From Rhodospirillum sp047263945 (GTDB lineage Bacteria; Pseudomonadota; Alphaproteobacteria; Rhodospirillales; Rhodospirillaceae), in NCBI RefSeq assembly GCF_047263945.1, contig NZ_JBLAVB010000013.1, positions 1 through 64,000 on the forward strand: 64,000 bases of DNA. The letters run 5' to 3'. The notes below the pieces were generated by a model that saw only the letters and a program-made list of their open reading frames with translations, was not told where the DNA came from and did not search any database. A program made the translations under genes and the position numbers. Shown piece by piece: positions 16,913-25,403 of this stretch. Each line of letters begins with the position of its first letter. Position 1 is the stretch's first letter.

Positions 16913-17709
16913 AGACAGCGTCCCCCGTCCTGTCAATGCCAACGCATCCCGCGATCCGAGTGGAACAGCTCACCAAGGTCTTCCCCAACCGCAAGCGCGG
17001 CCAAGTGGTCGCCGTCGATGGTGTGACCCTTTGGGCAGAGCGGAACAGCACCGTGGGCTTGTTGGGGGGTAATGGCGCGGGCAAAACCACCACCATTTCC
17101 ATGATACTGGGCCTGTTGACCCCCACATCAGGCCGGATTGAGGTCTTGGGTGTGGACATGGTCGCAGCCCGCCACAAGGCCCTGCCCTTTCTCAATTTCT
17201 CCAGCCCCTACGTGGATTTGCCCCACCGCCTGACGGTGCGGGAAAACCTGATGGTCTACGCCCTGCTTTATGGCCTGGCCGACCCCAAGGCGCGCATCGC
17301 CACCTTGACCGCCGAGTTGAGGATTGACCACCTGATGAACCGGCCTTCCGGCAAACTGTCGGCGGGGCAGAAAACCCGGGTGGCACTCGCCAAGGCTTTG
17401 CTCAACGACCCCCGCGTCCTCTTGCTGGACGAGCCCACCGCCTCGCTCGATCCCGATACGGGGGACTGGGTGCGCACCTATCTTGAAAACTGGCGGCGCA
17501 ACCGCGGCGCAACCCTGTTCCTGGCCAGCCACAACATGGCCGAGGTCGAACGCCTCTGCGACACCGTTTTCATCATGGGGGAAGGGCGCGTCCGCGACCA
17601 GGGCGCCCCCCGGGATCTCCTCGACCGCCATGGTCGCGCCAACCTGGAAGAGGTTTTCCTGAAAATCGCCCGGGAAGGACGGGACCCGGACCTGGAGACA
17701 CCCCCATGA
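16909..17709 (+). CDS. ABC-2 exporter, ATP-binding protein
   Basis: A 266-residue ATPase of the ABC-2 (NodI-like) class. Walker A is G-G-N-G-A-G-K-T-T, the signature is L-S-A-G-Q-K-T-R, and Walker B is V-L-L-L-D-E-P-T-A-S-L-D; the switch histidine is in L-A-S-H-N. The start is GTG, overlapping the previous stop (GTGA), and its own stop overlaps the permease ATG. The three coupled genes imply that the EAL-like proteins and the transporter are made together. The exported substrate cannot be deduced. Confidence 0.88.
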   Translation: MKTASPVLSMPTHPAIRVEQLTKVFPNRKRGQVVAVDGVTLWAERNSTVGLLGGNGAGKTTTISMILGLLTPTSGRIEVLGVDMVAARHKALPFLNFSSPYVDLPHRLTVRENLMVYALLYGLADPKARIATLTAELRIDHLMNRPSGKLSAGQKTRVALAKALLNDPRVLLLDEPTASLDPDTGDWVRTYLENWRRNRGATLFLASHNMAEVERLCDTVFIMGEGRVRDQGAPRDLLDRHGRANLEEVFLKIAREGRDPDLETPP

Positions 17710-18593
17710 GCCCCAAAACCCAGCAAGATGACGAGGACCCCGGCGCCAAAGGCTCCGCCCCCCCACCCATAGCAGAGGCCCTGCCCGCTTCAGACCAAAT
17801 TCTATCCCTCCGCCGGATCGGCGCCCTGATCCTGCGCCATTGGTACCTGATGCGGGGATCGGTGCCGCGTCTGCTGGAAATCGCCTATTGGCCCATGATC
17901 CAGGTCATCACCTGGGGATTCGTGACCCGGTTCCTCTCCCAGGAATCCACCCTGGTGGCCCATGCGGGAGGCATGTTCATTGGTGCCGTATTGCTGTGGG
18001 ACGTTCTGTTCCGGGCCAACCTTGGCTTTACGCTGTCGTTCTACGAAGAGCTCTGGTCCCGGAACCTGGGTCACCTCTTCGTCAGCCCCCTGCGTCCCTA
18101 CGAGCTGTGCATCTCACTCATGACCATGAGTGTGATCCGTACCCTGTTGGGGGTCTTCCCAGCAAGTCTCGTCGCTCTGTTCCTTTGGAAATTCAACATC
18201 TACGATCTGGGGTTGCCGCTGCTGGCCTTTTTTGCCAACCTGATGGCCATGGGCTGGATTATTGGCCTGTGCGTCAGCTCCCTGGTCCTGCGGGTCGGCC
18301 TGGGGGCCGAGAGCATGGCCTGGGTGATGATCTTCGCCTTCATGCCCCTTTCCGGCGTCTATTACCCCATTGGAGTGCTGCCTGAAGCCCTGCAGTGGGT
18401 CGCCTACGCCTTACCCCCCGCCCATGTGTTCGAGGGGATGCGCGAAGTGATGATCCACGGCACCTTCAACCAGGGCCATTTCCTGGCCGCAGTGGGGCTG
18501 AACGGGCTTTATCTGGTCCTGTCCATGGGGGTGTTCCTGCAGGTTTTCCGAATTGCCAGGGACAGGGGTCTTCTGCTGAACATTGGCGAGTAG
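17706..18593 (+). CDS. ABC-2 exporter, permease
   Basis: A 295-residue membrane protein with a hydrophilic Pro-rich N-terminal 35 residues and about six membrane helices, the ABC-2/NodJ-type layout. The segment S-G-V-Y-Y-P-I-G-V-L-P-E-A-L near residue 217-230 is typical of these permeases. It works with the ATPase at 16909-17709 to export a lipid, polysaccharide or similar molecule. It is the last gene of the EAL/ABC operon; the next gene starts 72 bases later. Confidence 0.88.
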   Translation: MSPKTQQDDEDPGAKGSAPPPIAEALPASDQILSLRRIGALILRHWYLMRGSVPRLLEIAYWPMIQVITWGFVTRFLSQESTLVAHAGGMFIGAVLLWDVLFRANLGFTLSFYEELWSRNLGHLFVSPLRPYELCISLMTMSVIRTLLGVFPASLVALFLWKFNIYDLGLPLLAFFANLMAMGWIIGLCVSSLVLRVGLGAESMAWVMIFAFMPLSGVYYPIGVLPEALQWVAYALPPAHVFEGMREVMIHGTFNQGHFLAAVGLNGLYLVLSMGVFLQVFRIARDRGLLLNIGE

Positions 18594-18665
18594 TTTCGTT
18601 TTTCCTTATACAAGGTATCCGCCTTGGGTACACTCCGGGACCTTCCGTGTCAGTGAGTCCCGTCC

Positions 18666-20111
18666 ATGCCCGACCCCATGCCCGCCCACCGGTCTCCCCG
18701 CCTCCGTTCTCTTCTTGGCCTGCTGCCCATCGTCCTTGGTGTTGCGGTCCTGATCCTGGCTGTCTCTGGCCGCGTTCCCCCTGCCCGCACCCAGGACGCA
18801 ACCCCGGCCACCCCGGCACGGGTCATCACCGTCCCCCGCCTGGACGTCACCCCACTGATCACCGCCCATGGCCCCGTCCGCCCGGACCGGGTCTGGCAGG
18901 GGGTGGCCGAGGTTTCGGGCCGGATCGTCGAGGTCTCCCCGGTCCTGCGCCAGGGGGTCATCGTGGAAAAGGGCACTCTGCTAGCGCGCATCGATGCCGC
19001 CGACTACACCCTGATCGAGGCCCAGCGGCAGGCTCAAGTCCAAACCCTGAACAGCAAGCGGATCAACCTTGAAGCCTCCATCGCCATCGAAGAGCGAGGC
19101 TTGACGATCGCCCAGGCAGAGCTGACCCGCAAGGAGACCCTCCGGGCCCGGGGGGCCGTTTCCCAATCGGATGTGGACACTGCGGCCCGCTCCCTTCTGT
19201 CTGCGGAACAGACCCTGCAAAACCTGCGCAATGAGTTGAACCTGCTCCCGGCGGAGATGGATCAGACCCGCGCCCAATATACCCAGGCCAAACTGGACGT
19301 GGCTCGGACGGAGCTGGTCGCCCCCTTCGACCTCCGCATCGCCTCGGCCGACGCGGTGGAAGGGCGTTTCGCCCAGGTGGGCCAAATCCTGGCCGAGGGG
19401 GATTCCATCGCCAAGGCCGAAGTGGAAGCCCAGGTTCCCCTGAACCGCATGCTCGCCCTGAACCGAGCGGGCGGAGAACGGAGCCTTTCAGAGGGGGACG
19501 GGCAAAATGGCATGGGAGGCAGACTCGGTGTGGCCAGCCAGGACATCTCCGCCAGCCGCAACCTCAGTGCCCAGGTGGTGCTTGAGGTGGGAGAGACGAC
19601 ACTCACCTGGCCCGCCCGGGTGGAACGGGTCAGCGATACCATTGACCCCACGACCCGCACCCTGGGCGTCATTGTCGTTGTGGATGAGCCCTATCGCAGG
19701 GCCATCCCCGGGGTTCGCCCCCCCCTGGTCAAGAACATGTTCGTCACCGTCCTTTTGGGCGGCGAGACCCTGCCCGACAGGGTCGTCATCCCCCGCCACG
19801 CCCTGCGTGCCGACGGAACCGTCGCTCTGGTGGGCGCCGACGGAACCCTCGTCTTCCAGCCCGTGGAGGTGCAGTTCACCCAGGATGGATATGCCGTGAT
19901 CAAGGAGGGATTGGTGGGGGGCGAGACCCTGGTCGTCGGACATCTCTCCCCAGCTATCGCAGGAATGGAGATCACTCCCATCGACGATGGCGACACCCTC
20001 GCCCTGCTCACGGAAGAGACAGCCGCCGGGGCACTGAAGAGCGATCCAAAGACGGCCCCAAAGACTGACCCAAAGACTGACGGTACACTGAAGGACGGGG
20101 ATTCCCAATGA
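18666..20111 (+). CDS. RND efflux periplasmic adaptor (membrane fusion protein)
   Basis: A 481-residue HlyD/AcrA-type adaptor. It has an N-terminal membrane anchor (about residues 17-35), a split lipoyl-like domain beginning V-S-G-R-I-V-E-V-S-P, a coiled-coil hairpin with many Q, E and L residues (about 115-195), and beta-barrel domains. The C-terminal tail contains short D-P-K-T / A-P-K-T-D repeats and is charged. The stop overlaps the start of the RND pump gene (ATGA). No outer-membrane channel gene is adjacent, so a shared TolC-like channel is likely. Confidence 0.88.
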   Translation: MPDPMPAHRSPRLRSLLGLLPIVLGVAVLILAVSGRVPPARTQDATPATPARVITVPRLDVTPLITAHGPVRPDRVWQGVAEVSGRIVEVSPVLRQGVIVEKGTLLARIDAADYTLIEAQRQAQVQTLNSKRINLEASIAIEERGLTIAQAELTRKETLRARGAVSQSDVDTAARSLLSAEQTLQNLRNELNLLPAEMDQTRAQYTQAKLDVARTELVAPFDLRIASADAVEGRFAQVGQILAEGDSIAKAEVEAQVPLNRMLALNRAGGERSLSEGDGQNGMGGRLGVASQDISASRNLSAQVVLEVGETTLTWPARVERVSDTIDPTTRTLGVIVVVDEPYRRAIPGVRPPLVKNMFVTVLLGGETLPDRVVIPRHALRADGTVALVGADGTLVFQPVEVQFTQDGYAVIKEGLVGGETLVVGHLSPAIAGMEITPIDDGDTLALLTEETAAGALKSDPKTAPKTDPKTDGTLKDGDSQ

Positions 20112-23100
20112 TCTCCTATTTTGCCCGCCACCCCACAGCAGCCAACATCCTGATGCTCGCCATCATGGTGTTGGGGGGCGCCAAAATCTGGGACCTGAAC
20201 CGGGAAACCTTCCCCCGCCTGCCCCAATTGGATGTGGAGGTGGGAGTGGTTTGGCCCGGCGCCTCCGCCGGACAGGTGGAGGATTCCCTCTGCCGCCCCC
20301 TGGAAGACGCTGTCGAGGGCATCTCCAACCTGGAGGAAACCGTCTGCACCGCGTCGGAGGGCAAAGCCAGCCTCGTCGCCTCCATGCGCGAAGGGACCCC
20401 CCCGGCCACCTTCCTGGACGATGTCCGGGCCGAAGTGGATGCCCTGGATGAACTGCCCGACGACAGCGAGCGCCCCACCACTATCTTGAGAGACCGAACG
20501 GATTTCGTTGCCTCCCTGTCCCTGACCGGCCCCATGACGCCCCAGGAGCTGCGGGACCTCGCCTTGGACTTGAAAGACCAGATGTTGCGCTTCGGCGGCA
20601 TCCCCCTGGTCAGCGTCCAGGGCTTTTCCGACCGCCAAATCCGGATCGAGGTCCCCCGAACCACCCTCCGCGCCCTAGGCTTGTCCATGGCCACCGTCGC
20701 CCAAGCCATCCAAAACCAGAACCAGAACATCCCTGCCGGGGTCCTTCAAACCCGGGAAAACGATATCCTGTTGCGCGTGGGAGAGGACCGAAGTCACCCT
20801 ACCGATTTCTTGGATTTGGTCGTCCTGGGGGATGCCCGGGGCGGCGTGGTCCGCTTGGGCGACATCGCCACCATCACCGATACCTTCCAGGATGCCGAAA
20901 AGAAAATCCTGCGCGATGGTGTCCGCGCCGCCCTGCTGCAAGTCAGCAAGACTCCCGCCGACGATAGCCTGAAGGTGATCGAGCGCATCACGTCTTTCCT
21001 GAAGCAGGTAAGACCGACCCTGCCGACTCAGGTCTCCCTGGACGTGACCACCGATGTGTCCTCCATCATCGAAGACCGCCTGACCTTGTTGTTGGACAAT
21101 GGCCTTCAGGGGTTGGTTCTGGTCTTCCTGTCCATGTGGCTGTTTTTCGGCTTCCGATTCAGTTTCTGGGTCTCTGCGGGCCTGCCCGTGGCCTTCCTGG
21201 GGGCCATTTTCCTGATGACCGTCTTCGGCTACTCCCTGAATATGATCACCATGGTGGCCCTGTTGATCGCCATCGGCCTGATGATGGATGACGCCATCGT
21301 CATTTCCGAGAACATCGCCGCCCGCCTGTCCAAGGGTCAGTCGCCCATGGATGCGGCCATCCAGGGTACTCTGCAAGTCTTGCCCGGGGTGGTCAGTTCC
21401 TTCCTGACCACGATCATGGTTTTTGGCGCCCTGGTCTTCCTGAAGGGGAACATGGGCGCCGTTCTCGGCGTGCTGCCCGTGGTTCTGATCATGGTGCTGA
21501 CCGTCAGCCTGACCGAAGCGTTTCTCATCTTGCCCCACCACTTGGCCCATAGCCTGGAGCACGCCAGAGACAAGCCACCGGGCCGCTTGCGCCAGGGGTT
21601 CGAAAGACGGTTCGGCCAATTTCGCGATGGCTTCGTGGACGGGATCGTCCGTCGGGCCGTGGGCCACCCGGGCTTGGCCGTGGGTCTGTTGGTTATGACC
21701 CTGCTCCTCTCCATCAGCCTGGTCGCCTCCGGTAGGGTCAAGATGGTAGCCTTCCCCAATCTGGAGGGGGACATCATCGAGGCCCGCGTCCTCATGCCCC
21801 AGGGCACCCCCCTCGCCCGGACCGAAGCCATCGCCGAACGGATCCTGGAGGCTGCACGCACCATCAACGAGGAGCTTCGGGATCGGCAACCTGGGCAAGC
21901 CGATATCATCCGAGGGGTCACCACCCAGTTTTCCGTCAACAAGGACGCAGGGGACGTGGGCCCCCATGTGGTCACCGTCGGTTTGGACCTGTTGTCCTCC
22001 GAGGTTCGCAACGGATCCACGACCGAGTTGATCAACCGGCTGCGTGAGCTGGTGGGCAACCAGCCCGATGTCGTGACCATCCATTATGCCCAACGGGAGC
22101 GGGGACCGGCAGGCAAGGCCTTCGAAATCCGCCTGACCGGCACCGATCTGGACGAACTGAAGTCCGCCTCCCTTAGCCTGCAAAACTGGTTACGCGGCTA
22201 TGACGGGGTACACGACACCTATGATGACCTGCGACCGGGCAAGCCCGAAGTCACCCTGATCTCCCGTGACACAGCCCTGGCCCTGGGTGTGACCGCCAAG
22301 GATCTGGCCGACCAGACCCGGGCCGGGTTCCAGGGATTGACGGTGGATGAATTCCGCGTCGGCCCGGAAAACTTCGAGGTTGACCTGCGCCTGATTGAGA
22401 AGGATCGGGGGGACTTGGCCGACCTGGATGATTTCGTGATCGTCACCGCCCAGGGCGACGCCGTGCCCCTGGGTGCCGTGGCCCAGATCACATGGACCCA
22501 GGGATGGGCCCGGATCCTGCGGGTCAATGGGCAACGCACAGTCACCATCTCCGGCGACGTGGACAGCCGGGTGGCCAACGCCAACGAAATCACCCGCGAC
22601 CTGACGACCACCTTCCTGCCCGATTTGCTGTCGCACCATCCGGGCGTCCGCTCCTCGCTGGAAGGGCAGGCCGCAGAGGGGGGGAAGACCGGCAAGTCGA
22701 TCCTCGGCAATTTCCTGATCGGCCTGATCGGCGTGTTCCTGCTGCTCTCCTTCCAGTTCCGCAGCTATGTGGAGCCCATCATGGTCATGGCAGCGATCCC
22801 CATGGGCTTCGTCGGCTCCATCCTGGGGCATATGATCCTCGGATTGGACATCTCCATGCCCTCGCTGATAGGGCTCACCTCCTTGGCCGGGGTGGTGGTC
22901 AATGATTCCATCCTGCTGGTCCAGTTCCTCAAGGAAAAACGTGCCCTTGGCATGCCTCCAGCCGAGGCGGCGGTGGCCGCGGCCCGGGAGCGCTTCCGGC
23001 CCATCCTGATCACCTCGCTGACCACGGTGCTGGGGCTCGGTCCGCTCCTCACCGAGACCAGCCTGCAAGCCCAGGTGCTCATCCCCTTGGCCACCAGCCT

Positions 23101-23197
23101 GGCCTTTGGTCTGACCTTCTCCACCCTGTTGGCCCTGATCCTGATCCCAGCCTTTTATGTGTTACTGGCCGATTGGAATGCCATCGGGCGAAAGTGA
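20108..23197 (+). CDS. RND-family efflux permease
   Basis: A 1029-residue inner-membrane proton antiporter of the AcrB/hydrophobe-amphiphile superfamily. The N-terminus starts with the usual F-A-R-H-P-T-A-A-N-I-L-M. Helix TM4 carries I-G-L-M-M-D-D-A-I-V, with the proton-relay aspartate pair. Two large periplasmic loops follow TM1 and TM7, and the C-terminal helices have S-L-A-G-V-V-V-N-D-S-I-L-L-V. Full length and no visible defect. It forms a two-gene operon with the adaptor; the substrate is unknown. The subfamily looks nearer to broad cation/multidrug pumps than to heavy-metal CzcA types, which usually have extra metal motifs. Confidence 0.9.
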   Translation: MISYFARHPTAANILMLAIMVLGGAKIWDLNRETFPRLPQLDVEVGVVWPGASAGQVEDSLCRPLEDAVEGISNLEETVCTASEGKASLVASMREGTPPATFLDDVRAEVDALDELPDDSERPTTILRDRTDFVASLSLTGPMTPQELRDLALDLKDQMLRFGGIPLVSVQGFSDRQIRIEVPRTTLRALGLSMATVAQAIQNQNQNIPAGVLQTRENDILLRVGEDRSHPTDFLDLVVLGDARGGVVRLGDIATITDTFQDAEKKILRDGVRAALLQVSKTPADDSLKVIERITSFLKQVRPTLPTQVSLDVTTDVSSIIEDRLTLLLDNGLQGLVLVFLSMWLFFGFRFSFWVSAGLPVAFLGAIFLMTVFGYSLNMITMVALLIAIGLMMDDAIVISENIAARLSKGQSPMDAAIQGTLQVLPGVVSSFLTTIMVFGALVFLKGNMGAVLGVLPVVLIMVLTVSLTEAFLILPHHLAHSLEHARDKPPGRLRQGFERRFGQFRDGFVDGIVRRAVGHPGLAVGLLVMTLLLSISLVASGRVKMVAFPNLEGDIIEARVLMPQGTPLARTEAIAERILEAARTINEELRDRQPGQADIIRGVTTQFSVNKDAGDVGPHVVTVGLDLLSSEVRNGSTTELINRLRELVGNQPDVVTIHYAQRERGPAGKAFEIRLTGTDLDELKSASLSLQNWLRGYDGVHDTYDDLRPGKPEVTLISRDTALALGVTAKDLADQTRAGFQGLTVDEFRVGPENFEVDLRLIEKDRGDLADLDDFVIVTAQGDAVPLGAVAQITWTQGWARILRVNGQRTVTISGDVDSRVANANEITRDLTTTFLPDLLSHHPGVRSSLEGQAAEGGKTGKSILGNFLIGLIGVFLLLSFQFRSYVEPIMVMAAIPMGFVGSILGHMILGLDISMPSLIGLTSLAGVVVNDSILLVQFLKEKRALGMPPAEAAVAAARERFRPILITSLTTVLGLGPLLTETSLQAQVLIPLATSLAFGLTFSTLLALILIPAFYVLLADWNAIGRK

Positions 23198-23313
23198 AAC
23201 GCTTATACCCCAAAACCGTGAACTTGGGCTGGAACGCAGTCGTCGGCCTCGCTCACCGCTGTCTTCCATACCAAATCTCTGGCCGATCAGCCAATACCAG
23301 GGAGCAGTTCACG

Positions 23314-23501
23314 GAGCTTTACCCCGCCCCCCCCTCTTTGGCGAGACTGGGGCCGAAAGGCCCCAGTCCCCAGGCTGTTATTTATATACTCTGTGTCCTT
23401 GAAATTCCGGAAACCCTGCTTCGCAGTTTCTGGGCTCTGCCCAGACCCGCAAAGGGTCGGTGGACCCTTTGATCCCGGGGGTCCGGGGCCTCAGGCCCCG
23501 G
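23314..23501. repeat. Family B modular hairpin repeat, locus 2
   Basis: It contains GGGGCCGAAAGGCCCC, GAAACCCTGCTTCGCAGTTTC, TGGGCTCTGCCCA, an AAAGGGTC / GACCCTTT pair and CCGGGGCCTCAGGCCCCGG. About 110 bases (23390-23501) match, in inverted orientation, the segment near 53142-53260. It lies downstream of the RND gene. Confidence 0.85.
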
Positions 23502-23533
23502 TTTTGCCTCCGTTGCCTGCTCCCACCCTGGAG

Positions 23534-23549
23534 TCCCGCCTGCGCGGGA
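23534..23549. repeat. Short GC palindrome (TCCCGC...GCGGGA)
   Basis: TCCCGC-CTGC-GCGGGA, flanked by GAG and ATGAGG. Small palindromes of this kind with C-C-C-G-C / G-C-G-G-G arms are dispersed in many proteobacterial genomes. Only this copy was noticed here. Confidence 0.45.
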
Positions 23550-23629
23550 ATGAGGACCAAGTGCTTGAAATGATAAGAGTCATTTCTGATTGGGCTCAAA
23601 GGCGCAATAAAAAATACCCTTCCAAATTG

Positions 23630-23760
23630 AAATAAGAAAAACAAAAATCGATTTCCATTTACTCACTCGAACATAAGTCCTTGAAAAACGATCATTAAAA
23701 TCACATATAAGCGAGAATACGCCTTAATTTTAATTTTGAAACTTAATGTCTAATCCAGCC
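23630..23760. other. AT-rich intergenic patch
   Basis: About 130 bases with runs of A and T, clearly unlike the GC-rich surroundings, and no open frame of interest. The stretch lies between the family B repeat and the 23-base motif at 23808-23830. It could be a promoter region for the gene at 23890 or a remnant of inserted DNA. Confidence 0.4.
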
Positions 23761-23807
23761 GGAGTATTTACTCAGACCGTCCAGGAATGGACCGCTCAGG
23801 GCACCTT

Positions 23808-23830
23808 TAGATCATATAGTTAGAGCATCG
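23808..23830. repeat. Second copy of the TAGATCA...TTAGAGCATCG motif
   Basis: A 23-base string identical at 21 positions to 4468-4490. It lies 59 bases upstream of the GTG start of the small gene at 23890. The palindrome that follows the motif at 4483-4532 is missing here. Confidence 0.5.
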
Positions 23831-23889
23831 AGCGCTTGAACCCAAGTGAGGCATCATCTCCACCGTCAGATGGAAAAGGAGCATTTCTT

Positions 23890-24204
23890 GTGACCGACGA
23901 CCCCGTAAACCTTGACGGACGCCGCGACCCCGCAGGGCAAATCGCGACGGATATCCGGCGCCACACCTTGAAAGCCTTCGAAGCAGATCAGGAGGCGCTC
24001 CGCCTTCGGCAGGAAGAGCTCGAACAGCAGCTCATGGCCGACCGGGCGGAGACCTGGACGGAAGCCGCCCTGAAGGCGGAATACCTCATCCGCCAATATG
24101 CCAAAACCGCCGAAGGCCAGGATGCCCGCCGGACGAAGCTCATCAACGGAGCCCTTGGCGATCTCGCCCGGCTGATCGAAAGGGATAATACCAAGGTGCG
24201 GTGA
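23890..24204 (+). CDS. Small hypothetical coiled-coil protein
   Basis: A 104-residue, mostly helical and charged protein with a likely coiled coil from about residue 25 to 70 (many E, Q, L, R). The C-terminal part (W-T-E-A-A-L-K-A-E-Y-L-I, then L-I-N-G-A-L-G-D-L-A-R-L-I-E-R) looks like a conserved small alphaproteobacterial family with no known function. The GTG at 23890 has an AAGGAG site about seven bases upstream and is preferred over an upstream TTG at 23836. The last four codons and the stop lie inside family A repeat 1, so the repeat supplies the C-terminus. Confidence 0.6.
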   Translation: MTDDPVNLDGRRDPAGQIATDIRRHTLKAFEADQEALRLRQEELEQQLMADRAETWTEAALKAEYLIRQYAKTAEGQDARRTKLINGALGDLARLIERDNTKVR

Positions 24205-24324
24205 GTTTGACTCACCGCACCTTGGAAGCGGCCAAGTGGCCGCCGCGCCTTATGGCGCGTAAAAGCCCGCGTGGCGTTTGAACGCAAGAAAAGCGGCGTG
24301 GGTTTCAACCCGCGCCGCTTGGTA
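24189..24324. repeat. Family A hairpin-string element, copy 1 (136 bp)
   Basis: Begins TA-CCAAG and ends CTTGG-TA. The left third is a perfect palindrome with 15-base arms (CCAAGGTGCGGTGAG) and a 5-base loop. Then follow GGCC-AAGT-GGCC, GCGCC-TTAT-GGCGC, GCGTTTGAACGC and a right hairpin with arms AAGCGGCG / CGCCGCTT. Two more copies of the same length lie at 38892-39027 and, inverted, at 62405-62540. The TA at each end and the small terminal inverted repeats resemble a non-autonomous (MITE-like) element with TA target duplication. Confidence 0.9.
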
Positions 24325-24345
24325 TAAGGGAGAGACATAACGCCC

Positions 24346-25212
24346 ATGACAACGCTCCGGATTCGCCACAGAACCAGCTATCGGTACGGACAACCCGTTG
24401 GATTTCATCCCCACCGGCTCATGCTTCGCCCCCGGGAATCCCACGATGTCGGCCTGTTGGATATGGAGATGACCTTGGACCCTCCGGCACAGATTCGCTG
24501 GACCCAAGATGTCTGGGGTAACCTGATTGCGACGGCAACCTTTGACAGACTGGCGGACCACCTTGTCATCGAAAGCAGGGTGACATTGGAGCTCAACGCC
24601 GCACCTTGGCCGGTTTTTGATATCGCGGCTTCGGCCATTTCCTATCCCTTCCGCTACGACGACGAGTCCTGGATCGACCTGGGAGCCCTCACCCGGCCAG
24701 GCTATGACGACCCGACCCACCGATTGCGGGATTGGGTCCGGGGGTTCGTTCGCGGCGAAACCACCGACACATTGTCCCTTCTCAAGGATATCAACGCGGG
24801 TATTTCATCGACCCTCTCCTACCAAAGTCGGGAGGCAGAGGGCACCCAATCCCCCTTGGACTCCCTCGATCGGGGGTGGGGATCTTGCCGGGACTTCGCG
24901 GTTCTGTTCGTCGAAGCGGTGCGCCTCCTTGGCTTCGGCGCCCGACTTGTCTCGGGCTATAGCCACGACTTTGAGAATACGCGGCTCGGAACCCAGGGCA
25001 GTGGGTCCACCCACGCATGGGCGGAGGTCTACCTTCCAGGGGCCGGATGGATTGTTTTCGATCCGACGAATCAAGCTGTGGGCGGAGCCAACCTCATCCC
25101 GGTAGCCGTCGGGCGCCACATCCTGCAACTCGTCCCCGTGGCTGGAGGTTTTTTCGCAACGGGTGAAACGCCAACGGATATGAGAGTCGAGGTTTCGATC
25201 ACTCAACTGTAA
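24346..25212 (+). CDS. Transglutaminase-like cysteine protease family protein
   Basis: A 288-residue protein with an N-terminal bacterial transglutaminase-type beta domain (starting I-R-H-R-T-S-Y-R-Y) and a C-terminal transglutaminase core. The catalytic triad is in place: Cys 181 in W-G-S-C-R-D-F-A, His 223 in T-H-A-W-A-E-V and Asp 239 in F-D-P-T-N. Members of this family are usually cytoplasmic peptidases or amidases of unknown substrate, and no signal peptide is seen here. The ATG is 21 bases after the end of repeat A1, with an AAGGGAGAG site next to the repeat. Confidence 0.85.
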   Translation: MTTLRIRHRTSYRYGQPVGFHPHRLMLRPRESHDVGLLDMEMTLDPPAQIRWTQDVWGNLIATATFDRLADHLVIESRVTLELNAAPWPVFDIAASAISYPFRYDDESWIDLGALTRPGYDDPTHRLRDWVRGFVRGETTDTLSLLKDINAGISSTLSYQSREAEGTQSPLDSLDRGWGSCRDFAVLFVEAVRLLGFGARLVSGYSHDFENTRLGTQGSGSTHAWAEVYLPGAGWIVFDPTNQAVGGANLIPVAVGRHILQLVPVAGGFFATGETPTDMRVEVSITQL

Positions 25213-25225
25213 AAGACAATCCAAT

Positions 25226-25344
25226 GCCCCGTCCCCCTCCTCTTTGGCGAGACTGGGGCCGAAAGGCCCCAGACCCCAGGCCATAAAAAAAAGGGGGGTT
25301 TGGGGGCATTTGCCCCCAAAGGGGTCTGGGCACTCGCCCAAAAA
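25226..25344. repeat. Family B modular hairpin repeat, locus 3
   Basis: GGGGCCGAAAGGCCCC, then TTTGGGGGC-ATTT-GCCCCCAAA, then a degenerate TGGGCACTCGCCCA. It lies between the convergent transglutaminase-like and aldolase genes and may act as a terminator for both. Confidence 0.85.
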
Positions 25345-25403
25345 GCGAAACGGGATCCGCTTGACCCAAGCCACTCTCCTTTCGCTCTGCTCCAACGCCG
25401 ACG

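Noticed and set aside
20675..22183. A long minus-strand open frame opposite the RND pump gene
   Set aside because: Shadow of a clearly coding region; the composition (His, Gln, Gly, Asp rich) is typical of antisense frames.
24189..24324. The repeats as a CRISPR array
   Set aside because: No regular spacer pattern or cas genes; the copies are dispersed and self-palindromic.
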